A stretch of 5,212 nt of DNA, from NCBI GenBank assembly GCA_017354595.1, contig JAFMQQ010000267.1:1-5212 (forward strand), in the 5' to 3' direction. Positions 1-5,208 of this stretch are shown piece by piece. How positions within the stretch are numbered: position 1 is the stretch's first letter; each line of letters starts with the position of its first letter. The notes under the pieces are model-generated. The model searched no databases and was not told the DNA's origin. It saw only the letters and a list, made by a program, of their open reading frames with translations. The stretch is from Micromonosporaceae bacterium. GTDB taxonomy: Bacteria > Actinomycetota > Actinomycetes > Mycobacteriales > Micromonosporaceae. A program made the position numbers and the translations under genes.

Positions 1-849
1 GGTACCGCCACGATCGCTTCGGCAACCGCCGACCTGGGCACCGGCATGTGGACGGTGCTGGCGATCTTCGGCGCGGACGGGCTGGGTATCCCGCTGGACC
101 GGATCAAGCCGGATCTGGGCGACTCGACGCTGCCCAACAACACCGGTGCGTTCGGCTCCACCTCCACCGCCAGCGTCTCGGGCGCGGCGGTCAACGCGAC
201 CACCTCGGCCAAGCAGGCGCTGATCCAGCTCGCCGTCACCAACGACGCCTCGCCGTTCTTCGGCCTGGACCCGGCCAGCCTGTCCTATCAGGACGGTGCC
301 GTGGTCGGGGCCGGGAAGTCGGTCGCCTTTGCCGACCTGCTCGCGGCGACGGGTACCGCGACCGTCGAGGGTACCGGCAACGACGCGGGCGGCGACGCCA
401 CCCAGTGGGCGTTCCACTCCTTCGGCGCGCACTTCGTCGAGGTGCGGGTGAACCGCTTCACCGGGGAACCGCGGCTGTCCCGGATCACCACGGTGATCGA
501 CGCCGGAAAGATCGTGAACCAGAAGGCCGCGCGCAGCCAGATCATCGGCGGCGTGATCTTCGGCATCGGTCACGCCATGACCGAGGGCGCCCTGGTCGAG
601 CCGGGCACCGGCCGGATCGCCAACACCAACCTGATGGACTACATGCTGCCGGTCCACCTCGACGTACCACCTATCGATGTCACGTTCCTCGATCACCCGG
701 ACACCGTGTTCAACCCGGTCGGCGTACGCGGCATCGGTGAGCTGGGTACGGTCGGCTCCGGTGCGGCGATCGCCAACGCGGTCTTCAACGCCACCGGGGT
801 ACGGATCCGGGAGCTGCCGATCACCCTGGACAAGTTGCTCACAATGTGA
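1..849 (+). CDS. Xanthine dehydrogenase/aldehyde oxidase family molybdopterin-binding subunit, C-terminal part (5' truncated)
   Basis: The reading frame is open from base 1 and ends at TGA 847-849, giving about 282 C-terminal residues; the true start lies left of the window. The first residues (GTATIASATADLGTG) are already family sequence, so the ATG at 46 is internal. Conserved blocks seen are AAVNATTSAKQAL (~66-78), SQIIGGVIFGIGHAMTEGAL (~179-198), NTNLMDYMLPVHLDVPPIDV (~208-227) and GVRGIGELGTVGSGAAIANAV (~241-261). By family knowledge, the Glu in GIGELG (codon 739-741) corresponds to the catalytic glutamate of molybdenum hydroxylases, which acts as base at the Mo centre. The sequence most resembles the YagR/PaoC-like branch, which works with separate FeS and FAD subunits; these would be expected upstream, outside the window. 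The substrate (an aldehyde or N-heterocycle) cannot be read from this fragment. Family assignment is firm, exact activity unknown. Confidence 0.9.
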   Translation, partial: GTATIASATADLGTGMWTVLAIFGADGLGIPLDRIKPDLGDSTLPNNTGAFGSTSTASVSGAAVNATTSAKQALIQLAVTNDASPFFGLDPASLSYQDGAVVGAGKSVAFADLLAATGTATVEGTGNDAGGDATQWAFHSFGAHFVEVRVNRFTGEPRLSRITTVIDAGKIVNQKAARSQIIGGVIFGIGHAMTEGALVEPGTGRIANTNLMDYMLPVHLDVPPIDVTFLDHPDTVFNPVGVRGIGELGTVGSGAAIANAVFNATGVRIRELPITLDKLLTM

Positions 850-856
850 CCCGTCG

Positions 857-879
857 ACGCCCGGTTCCTGGCCGGGCGT
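857..879 (+). terminator. Hairpin just after the Mo-hydroxylase stop codon
   Basis: An exact 8-bp inverted repeat, ACGCCCGG (857-864) and CCGGGCGT (872-879), with a 7-base loop, lies eight bases after the TGA at 847-849. No T-run follows, which is common for actinobacterial hairpin terminators. It may act in tandem with the stronger hairpin at 922-962, or may only protect the mRNA 3' end. Confidence 0.45.
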
Positions 880-921
880 GCCCTCCCGGGTGCGCCGGTG
901 GCCGGGCCGCGGTGGGCAAAC

Positions 922-962
922 CGGCACGCGCCGGCCGTCCTGGGTGCGGCCGGCGCGTGCCG
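922..962 (+). terminator. Strong 16-bp hairpin, likely terminator of the Mo-hydroxylase gene
   Basis: A perfect 16-bp inverted repeat, CGGCACGCGCCGGCCG (922-937) and CGGCCGGCGCGTGCCG (947-962), encloses a 9-base loop (TCCTGGGTG). It lies about 70 bases past the stop codon, with no gene on the other side for another 185 bases. The stem is almost entirely G-C and would be very stable. There is no downstream T-tract, so this would be a U-less ('I-shaped') terminator of the kind proposed for actinobacteria. A bound-protein operator is less likely given stem length and position. Confidence 0.7.
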
Positions 963-1087
963 TCTGGCGTGCGTCGGTGACCTTGCCAGCCCGGCTTGCT
1001 CCGTGCCAGGCTCGGCCGAGGGGCGCCCCGCCGCGATGAATTCCGGCCGGGTCGCGAGTCTGTTCCGGTGACAGCAGATCGTTGCCC

Positions 1088-1138
1088 GGCACGAGACACG
1101 GGCCGGCGCGAGACACGAGTCGGCACGAGACATCAGGG
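1088..1138 (+). repeat. Three imperfect 17-bp tandem repeats in the DUF899 gene leader
   Basis: Three head-to-tail 17-bp units lie at 1088-1104, 1105-1121 and 1122-1138. They share the core GGC(A/G)CGAGACA, followed by a more variable GC-rich tail. The third unit runs into the Shine-Dalgarno sequence (AGGGAG at 1135-1140). They sit entirely between the upstream terminator and the ATG at 1148, so they are in the promoter or leader of the DUF899 gene. Function is unknown: they could be tandem operator sites or the residue of replication slippage. Confidence 0.75.
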
Positions 1139-1140
1139 AG
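1135..1140 (+). promoter_or_regulatory. Ribosome binding site that fixes the DUF899 start
   Basis: AGGGAG lies 7 bases before the ATG at 1148. The frame could be extended upstream to a TTG at 1082, but that would translate the 17-bp repeats and has no Shine-Dalgarno sequence, so ATG 1148 is preferred. Confidence 0.75.
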
Positions 1141-1147
1141 AACAAGC

Positions 1148-1927
1148 ATGACGACCACCCCCGACAACCCGACCACCGCACTGCCCGGCCGCCCGCCCGT
1201 CGTCGACCTGGCCACCTGGCAGGCGGCCCGGGGCGAGCTTCTGGTCCGGGAGAAGGCGCACACCCGTGAGGGCGACGCCATCGCCGCGGCCCGCCGCCGG
1301 CTGCCGATGGTGGAGTTCGACCCGAGGGTCGAGGTGGTCGGAGCCGATGGGCCGGTGCCGTTCCGGAACCTGTTCCAGGGCCGCGACGAGCTCGTGGTCT
1401 ACAAGCACATGTGGTACGACGGCGCGCCGCACCAGGGGCAGTGCGAGGGCTGCACCGTGTCGGCCTGGCACCTGAAGGACGCGGCCTACCTCAACGCCCG
1501 CGGTGTCTCGTTCGCCATCCTGACCACCGGAGCGTGGGACGAGGTGGCCTCCTACATCGCGTTCATGGGCTACACCCAGCCCTGGTACTCGGTGCGCGGC
1601 GTGGCGGCACCGGTCGGCGGCGACATGGGTTGCTTCACCAGCTTCCTGCGCGACGGCGATCGCGCGTTCCTCACCTACGAGACGACCGGCCGTGGCACCG
1701 AGCCGGTCAGCGGCTGCTTCGCCCTGCTCGACATGACGCCGTACGGCCGCGGCGAGGCGTGGCAGGACACCCCCGAGGGCTGGCCGGAGGGGAACAACCC
1801 CTGCTGGTACTTGCGCTCGGACGCGGACGGGAAGGCCGTCTGGGGACCGACCAGCCGCCCGGTCCCGCAGTGGACCCGCCCCGGCGCGACCCCGGTGCAG
1901 ACCCTCGGCCGGCACGATCACCACTGA
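1148..1927 (+). CDS. DUF899 family thioredoxin-like protein
   Basis: A 259-residue cytoplasmic protein with no signal peptide or membrane segment. It matches the DUF899 pattern: an N-terminal helical part with LATWQAARGELLVREKAHTREGD (~21-43), then RRLPMVEFD (~50-58), GPVPFRNLFQGRDELVVYKHMWY (~68-90) and a CEGC motif at 99-102. This is followed by a thioredoxin-like core (SFAILTTGAWDEVASYIAFMGYTQPWYSVRG, ~121-151) and DMTPYGRGEAWQDTPEGWP (~195-213). The CxxC sits where a thioredoxin-fold active site would be expected, so a thiol-disulfide or peroxidase-type role is plausible, but the biochemical function of the family is not established to my knowledge. Further cysteines are at about 162, 190 and 219. 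The start is ATG 1148, supported by AGGGAG seven bases upstream. It appears to be a single-gene unit: a strong hairpin lies upstream and a new promoter begins only 35 bases after its stop. No separate terminator is visible in that gap. Confidence 0.85.
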   Translation: MTTTPDNPTTALPGRPPVVDLATWQAARGELLVREKAHTREGDAIAAARRRLPMVEFDPRVEVVGADGPVPFRNLFQGRDELVVYKHMWYDGAPHQGQCEGCTVSAWHLKDAAYLNARGVSFAILTTGAWDEVASYIAFMGYTQPWYSVRGVAAPVGGDMGCFTSFLRDGDRAFLTYETTGRGTEPVSGCFALLDMTPYGRGEAWQDTPEGWPEGNNPCWYLRSDADGKAVWGPTSRPVPQWTRPGATPVQTLGRHDHH

Positions 1928-1949
1928 CGGTCCCGGTGCAGACGGCATG

Positions 1950-1984
1950 ACTCAGATTGAGTTGTGCAGAGACTCAGATTGAGT
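1950..1984 (+). promoter_or_regulatory. Paired 13-bp palindromic operators in front of pnuC-nadR
   Basis: The 13-mer ACTCAGATTGAGT occurs twice, exactly, at 1950-1962 and 1972-1984. Each copy is a perfect inverted repeat (ACTCA-GAT-TGAGT), the shape expected for a dimeric helix-turn-helix repressor. Centres are 22 bp apart, about two helical turns, so both sites face the same side of the DNA. One copy lies immediately upstream of, and touches, the -35 box. The other fills most of the -35/-10 spacer and touches the -10 box, so binding should block RNA polymerase. The repressor is not in the window. A separate NAD-metabolism regulator (for example NrtR-like) is the obvious guess because the NadR here lacks a DNA-binding domain, but I have not matched the site to any known consensus. 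Confidence 0.75.
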
Positions 1985-1989
1985 ATCAT
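1962..1989 (+). promoter_or_regulatory. Sigma-70-type promoter of the pnuC-nadR operon, leaderless
   Basis: The -35 box is TTGTGC (1962-1967) and the -10 box is TATCAT (1984-1989), separated by 16 bp. Six bases after the -10 box comes the A of ATG at 1996, the normal distance for a transcription start. The mRNA is therefore predicted to begin at or next to the start codon, which agrees with the absence of any Shine-Dalgarno sequence before it. This A/T-containing stretch stands out from its GC-rich surroundings. The two palindromes at 1950-1984 overlap both boxes. Confidence 0.65.
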
Positions 1990-1995
1990 GCTTGC

Positions 1996-2598
1996 ATGTC
2001 GTGGTTCGAGATCGCCGGCTTCATCACCGGTGCGGTGTCGGTCTGGCTCTACGTCCGGGAGAATGTCTGGGCCTGGCCGGTCGGGATCGCCAACAGCCTC
2101 TCCTGGCTCGTCCTCTTTGGACTGTCCCGGCTCTACCTGGACATGGGACTGCAGATTGTCTACATCGGACTCGAGGTCGCCGGCTGGTACTGGTGGGTCC
2201 GCGGCAGCAACCGGTCGGGCGGGCTGCGGGTCCAGCGCACCCGGCGCGTCGAGGTGCTGCTGCTGGCCGGCATCGGGGTGCCGGCCACACTCGGCCTGTG
2301 GGCGGCGATGGCCGCGGTCTCCGACGCGCAGCCGCTGCCGGACGCGACCACCACGGTGGTCTCCCTGCTCGCCCAGTACATGCTGACCCGCAAGCTGCTC
2401 GGCAACTGGTACCTGTGGATCGCCGTCGATGTCGCCTACGTCGTCATGTACAGCATCCAGCACCTGTACCTGACCGCCGCGCTGCAGCCGCTGTTCATCG
2501 CGATGAGCGTGGTCGGGCTGCGCCAGTGGCGCCGGAGCGTGGCAGTGCCGGGCGGGTCCGCGACCGGTGACCAGGCGACAGCCGCGGTGACGCCGTGA
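1996..2598 (+). CDS. pnuC: PnuC-type nicotinamide riboside/NMN transporter
   Basis: A 200-residue integral membrane protein of the PnuC family, which carries nicotinamide riboside (or NMN) across the cytoplasmic membrane by facilitated diffusion; intracellular phosphorylation traps the substrate. About seven hydrophobic segments can be drawn (~4-20, 25-43, 47-67, 86-107, 117-134, 137-154, 157-175), matching the 7-TM PnuC fold. Typical blocks are FEIAGFITGAVSVWLYVREN (4-23), WPVGIANSLSWLVLF (27-41), the aromatic WYWW (64-67) and NWYLWIAVDVAYVVMY (137-152). The last ~20 residues are a polar tail. The start is set at ATG 1996: it aligns with the family N-terminus and with the predicted transcription start, whereas an upstream TTG at 1957 lies inside the operator. 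The gene overlaps nadR by four bases, giving a transport-plus-kinase operon. NR is the likelier substrate because the partner has a kinase domain, but this is inferred. Confidence 0.93.
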   Translation: MSWFEIAGFITGAVSVWLYVRENVWAWPVGIANSLSWLVLFGLSRLYLDMGLQIVYIGLEVAGWYWWVRGSNRSGGLRVQRTRRVEVLLLAGIGVPATLGLWAAMAAVSDAQPLPDATTTVVSLLAQYMLTRKLLGNWYLWIAVDVAYVVMYSIQHLYLTAALQPLFIAMSVVGLRQWRRSVAVPGGSATGDQATAAVTP

Positions 2599-3623
2599 CG
2601 TACCAACGCGCCCCGGGACGGCGCGCCCCAGCCGGGATCGGCGTCGTGATCGGGAAGTTCCTGCCGCCGCACGCCGGCCACTCGTACCTCATCGAGACCG
2701 CGTGCGCCGGTGCCGACCGGGTGGTAGTCATCGTCTGCGAGCGCACCGACGATCCGGTACCGGCGCAGACCCGGGCGGCCTGGCTGCGCGAGCTGCACCC
2801 GGCGGCCACGGTTCTGGTGACACCGGACGACATCCCGGACCAGCAGGGGGAGGCGACCTCGCGCGCCTGGGCGGCGCGTACCGTCGAGCTGCTGGGCCGG
2901 GCACCGGATGCGGTCTTCACCTCGGAGGAGTACGGCCCGCGCTACGCGGCCGCGATGAGCGCGCGGCACGTTGCGGTCGACCCGGACCGGCGCCGCTATC
3001 CGGTCTCCGGCACCCTGGTGCGGGGCGACCCGTGGCGGTACGCGCAGTTCCTCGCCCCGTGCGTGCGAGCCTGGTACGTGCGCCGGGTCGCCGTGGTCGG
3101 CGCCGAGTCCACCGGTACCACGACGCTCGCCCAGGACCTGGCCGCGCACTACGGGTGCGCCTGGGTACCCGAGTACGGCCGGGCGTACTGCGAGCAGCTC
3201 CTCGCGCAGGCTCCCACGATCGACTGGCGTACCGAGGACTTCGTCCACATCGCCGGCCGGCAACAGTCCGATGAGGACAGTATGGCCGGCCATAGTGGAC
3301 GGTTGCTGATCTGCGACACCGACGCGCTGGCCACCTCGATCTGGCACGAACGCTACCTCGGCACGCCGTCAGACCAGGTGCGGGCGCTGGCGTCCGCCCG
3401 GTCGTACGCGCTGTACATCCTGACCGGTGACGACATCCCGTTCGTCCAGGACGGTACCCGCGACGGCGAGCATGTCCGTGGCTGGATGACCCAGCGGTTC
3501 CGGGACGAGCTGGCGCGCCGCGACGAGCCGTGGATCGAGGTGCGTGGCGACCGCGAACGGCGGCTGGCCGAGGCGGTCGCCCGCATCGACCAGCTGCTCG
3601 CACCTGCTACGGCTCGATGCTGA
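2595..3623 (+). CDS. nadR: NadR-type bifunctional NMN adenylyltransferase / ribosylnicotinamide kinase
   Basis: A 342-residue cytoplasmic enzyme of NAD salvage. The N-terminal nucleotidyltransferase domain (~14-160) shows GKFLPPHAGH (20-29), containing the HxGH motif, and VSGTLVR (137-143), matching the SxTxxR motif; it joins NMN and ATP to make NAD. The C-terminal P-loop kinase domain (~164-336) shows GAESTGTTT (169-177), VPEYGR (191-196), CDTD (240-243) and DDIPFVQDGTRD (279-290); it phosphorylates nicotinamide riboside to NMN. The P-loop has Thr175 where the Walker A lysine normally sits. The enterobacterial NadR helix-turn-helix domain is absent, which explains the shorter length (E. coli NadR is about 410 residues), so this protein is unlikely to repress its own operon. 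It starts with GTG at 2595, overlapping the pnuC stop as GTGA, with GGTGA (2586-2590) four bases upstream, so translational coupling is likely. Its 3' end overlaps the convergent MFS gene by 17 bp. Confidence 0.92.
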   Translation: MTYQRAPGRRAPAGIGVVIGKFLPPHAGHSYLIETACAGADRVVVIVCERTDDPVPAQTRAAWLRELHPAATVLVTPDDIPDQQGEATSRAWAARTVELLGRAPDAVFTSEEYGPRYAAAMSARHVAVDPDRRRYPVSGTLVRGDPWRYAQFLAPCVRAWYVRRVAVVGAESTGTTTLAQDLAAHYGCAWVPEYGRAYCEQLLAQAPTIDWRTEDFVHIAGRQQSDEDSMAGHSGRLLICDTDALATSIWHERYLGTPSDQVRALASARSYALYILTGDDIPFVQDGTRDGEHVRGWMTQRFRDELARRDEPWIEVRGDRERRLAEAVARIDQLLAPATARC

Positions 3624-5208
3624 CCGGCTCGGGGGCTTCCGAGCGGTCGGTCGCCGTCGCCGTCTTGTCCAGTGTGGTGCGCAGCGGCGCCGGCTTGAGC
3701 AGCAGGGCGGCGATCACACCGACCACGCCGATGATGGCTGAGATCAGGAAGATGTGGCCGGTCGCGTCGCCGTAGGCGACCTGGACGATGTGCCTGATCG
3801 GGGCCGGCAGCGCGGACACGTTGAGCGCGCTCGCACCGCCGGTACCGCCGGAGGTGGGCAGGCCGGCCGCGGCCAGCTGGTGGTTGATGCTCGTGGTGAC
3901 CTGGCGGGCCAGCACCGCGCCGAGCACCGCGACACCCGCCGCGCCGCCCAGCGACCGGAAGAACGTCACCGAGGAGGTCGCCGCGCCCACATCGCGCAGC
4001 TGCACCGTGTTCTGCACCGCCAGGATCAGGTTCTGCATCGACATCCCGACCCCGGCACCGACCAGGAACATGCCGGCGCCGACCAGGACCAGCGGGGTGG
4101 CGTGGTCCACCGTCGCGAGCATCGCGAACCCGGCGACCAGCACCACCGTGCCGGCCACGATGTACGGCTTGACCCGGCCGTGCCGGGAGACCAGCCGGCC
4201 GGCGACGATCGAGGTCAGCAGCACCCCGGCCATCATCGGGATGGTCATCAGGCCGGACTCGGTTGGGCTGTACCCGCGCCCGATCTGGAAGTACTGGCCC
4301 AGGAAGACGGCGCCACCGAACATCGCGGTACCGACGGCGAGGCTGGTGATGATGGCCAGCGACGTGGTCCGCTCGGTGACGATCTTCAGTGGGATGATCG
4401 GCTCGGCCACCCGCGACTCGACGAATACGGCCAGCGCCAGCAGCACCACCGCGCCCGGTACCATCAGCTCGGTCTGCCAGGAGAGCCAGGCGAACGAGGA
4501 GTCCACAAAGGACACCCAGACCAGCAGGGTGCAGACGGCCGCGGTGATCAGGGTGGCGCCGAGGTAGTCGATGCGTACCGGCCGGCGGATGGTGGGTACG
4601 TGCAGGGTCAGCTGCAGCAGCACCAGGGCGACCAGGGCGACCGGGACGCCGACGTAGAAGCACCACCGCCAGCCGAGCCAGCTGGTATCGGCGATCACGC
4701 CGCCGAGAAGCGGCCCGCCGACCGTGGCCAGGGCCATCACGCCGCCGAGGTACCCGTTGTAGCGACCCCGCTCGCGCGGCGGGATGATCGCCGCGATCAC
4801 CACCTGTACCAGCGCCTGCAGGCCGCCGACCCCGATGCCCTGGAAGGCGCGGGCGGCGATCAGCTGCTCGGTGTTGTGCGACATGCCGCTGATCATCGAG
4901 CCGACGACGAAGACCACGATCGCGATCTGCACCAACAGTTTCTTGTTCACCAGGTCCGCGATCTTCCCCCAGATCGGGGTGGTGGCGGTGGCGGTCAGCA
5001 GGGTCGCGGTGACCACCCAGGTGTACTGCGTCTGGCTGCCGTTCAGCGAGCCGATGATCTTCGGCAGTGCGGTGGAGACCACCGTGCTGGAGAGCAGGGC
5101 GACGAACAGGACGAGCAGCAGGCCGGAGAGCGCCTCCAGCCGCTGCCGGTGCCCCATCGTCTCGTGCTGGGCGTGCGTCTCGTGCTGGGCGTGTGCGGCC
5201 GCGGTCAT
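3607..5208 (-). CDS. DHA2-family (EmrB/QacA-like) MFS multidrug exporter, 14 TM segments
   Basis: A 533-residue inner-membrane protein resembling proton-driven drug exporters of the DHA2 family; the substrate cannot be predicted. Fourteen hydrophobic segments can be drawn (first ~26-48, last ~486-504), with a larger extracytoplasmic loop at ~437-485 before the last one, as is usual in this family. Motif A is GKIADLVNKK (81-90) and the antiporter motif C is ATVGGPLLGGVIAD (161-174). The TM1 motif reads LLSSTVVSTALP (38-49), with serine where many DHA2 members have aspartate. The soluble N-terminus is histidine-rich and contains HAQHET twice, from a perfect 18-bp tandem DNA duplication. The start is taken at ATG 5208-5206; only four bases upstream are visible, so neither the RBS nor the promoter can be judged. 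ATG at 5157 (Met18, MGHRQRLEAL) is a possible alternative that would exclude the duplication. It is convergent with nadR. Confidence 0.9.
   Translation of the reverse strand: MTAAAHAQHETHAQHETMGHRQRLEALSGLLLVLFVALLSSTVVSTALPKIIGSLNGSQTQYTWVVTATLLTATATTPIWGKIADLVNKKLLVQIAIVVFVVGSMISGMSHNTEQLIAARAFQGIGVGGLQALVQVVIAAIIPPRERGRYNGYLGGVMALATVGGPLLGGVIADTSWLGWRWCFYVGVPVALVALVLLQLTLHVPTIRRPVRIDYLGATLITAAVCTLLVWVSFVDSSFAWLSWQTELMVPGAVVLLALAVFVESRVAEPIIPLKIVTERTTSLAIITSLAVGTAMFGGAVFLGQYFQIGRGYSPTESGLMTIPMMAGVLLTSIVAGRLVSRHGRVKPYIVAGTVVLVAGFAMLATVDHATPLVLVGAGMFLVGAGVGMSMQNLILAVQNTVQLRDVGAATSSVTFFRSLGGAAGVAVLGAVLARQVTTSINHQLAAAGLPTSGGTGGASALNVSALPAPIRHIVQVAYGDATGHIFLISAIIGVVGVIAALLLKPAPLRTTLDKTATATDRSEAPEPVSIEP
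3627..3644 (+). terminator. Weak candidate hairpin just after nadR, inside the MFS gene 3' end
   Basis: GCTCGG (3627-3632) and CCGAGC (3639-3644) form a 6-bp stem with a 6-base loop, beginning four bases after the nadR stop. It lies within the coding sequence of the MFS C-terminal tail on the other strand. There is no T-run. It is the only compact hairpin I noticed near the convergent gene ends, and its role as a terminator is uncertain. Confidence 0.3.
5158..5193 (-). repeat. Perfect 18-bp tandem duplication in the MFS gene start
   Basis: The 18-mer CGTCTCGTGCTGGGCGTG (+ strand) occurs twice without a gap, at 5158-5175 and 5176-5193. Being a multiple of three, it keeps frame and encodes HAQHET twice near the N-terminus of the MFS exporter. 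The two copies are identical, including third codon positions, which suggests a recent slippage event. Confidence 0.9.

Larger units (their letters stand above)
850..1147. other. Intergenic region between the Mo-hydroxylase gene and the DUF899 gene
   Basis: About 300 bases without a convincing gene. The left third holds two GC-rich hairpins (857-879 and 922-962). The right end holds three 17-bp tandem repeats (1088-1138) and the ribosome binding site of the next gene. The middle (about 963-1087) contains a 10-bp palindrome CTCGGCCGAG at 1011-1020 and otherwise nothing I can identify. No confident -35/-10 pair is visible for the downstream gene. Open frames crossing this stretch read as arginine/proline-rich low-complexity protein typical of GC-rich noncoding DNA. 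Confidence 0.7.

Noticed and set aside
1..6. GGTACC at the very first base as a cloning (KpnI) boundary
   Set aside because: The site continues a conserved coding frame (G-T-A-T-I...) and the same hexamer is frequent throughout, so it needs no cloning explanation, although a KpnI-bounded clone cannot be excluded.
1011..1020. 10-bp palindrome CTCGGCCGAG as a regulatory site
   Set aside because: A single GC-rich short palindrome with no loop, partner copy or promoter nearby; expected by chance in such DNA.
1082..1147. Upstream extension of the DUF899 gene from a TTG at 1082
   Set aside because: It would translate the 17-bp repeats into a low-complexity leader, has no Shine-Dalgarno sequence, and ATG 1148 has AGGGAG at ideal spacing.
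693..1181. Small - strand ORFs spanning the 850-1147 gap
   Set aside because: Composition is typical of random GC-rich translation, with no RBS or motif, and they cross the terminator hairpins and the neighbouring genes.
1948..1954. TGACTCA resembling a eukaryotic AP-1/GCN4 site
   Set aside because: Coincidental; the DNA is bacterial and the word is part of the longer 13-bp palindrome.
1957..1995. Upstream TTG start for pnuC adding 13 residues
   Set aside because: The codon lies inside the first operator palindrome and upstream of the predicted -10 box; the family N-terminus begins at the ATG at 1996.
1928..1995. Riboswitch controlling pnuC
   Set aside because: Some pnuC genes have riboswitch leaders, but the whole gap is 68 bases and the predicted transcript starts at the ATG, leaving no room for an aptamer.
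2436..3347. Long open frame (303 codons) on the - strand opposite pnuC/nadR
   Set aside because: No family resemblance and a low-complexity Arg/Gly-rich composition; both genes it opposes have clear conserved motifs.
3353..4666. Long open frame (437 codons) on the - strand
   Set aside because: It overlaps both nadR and the MFS gene in another frame and translates to an Arg/Gly/Ala/Pro-rich sequence; a shadow of GC-rich coding DNA.
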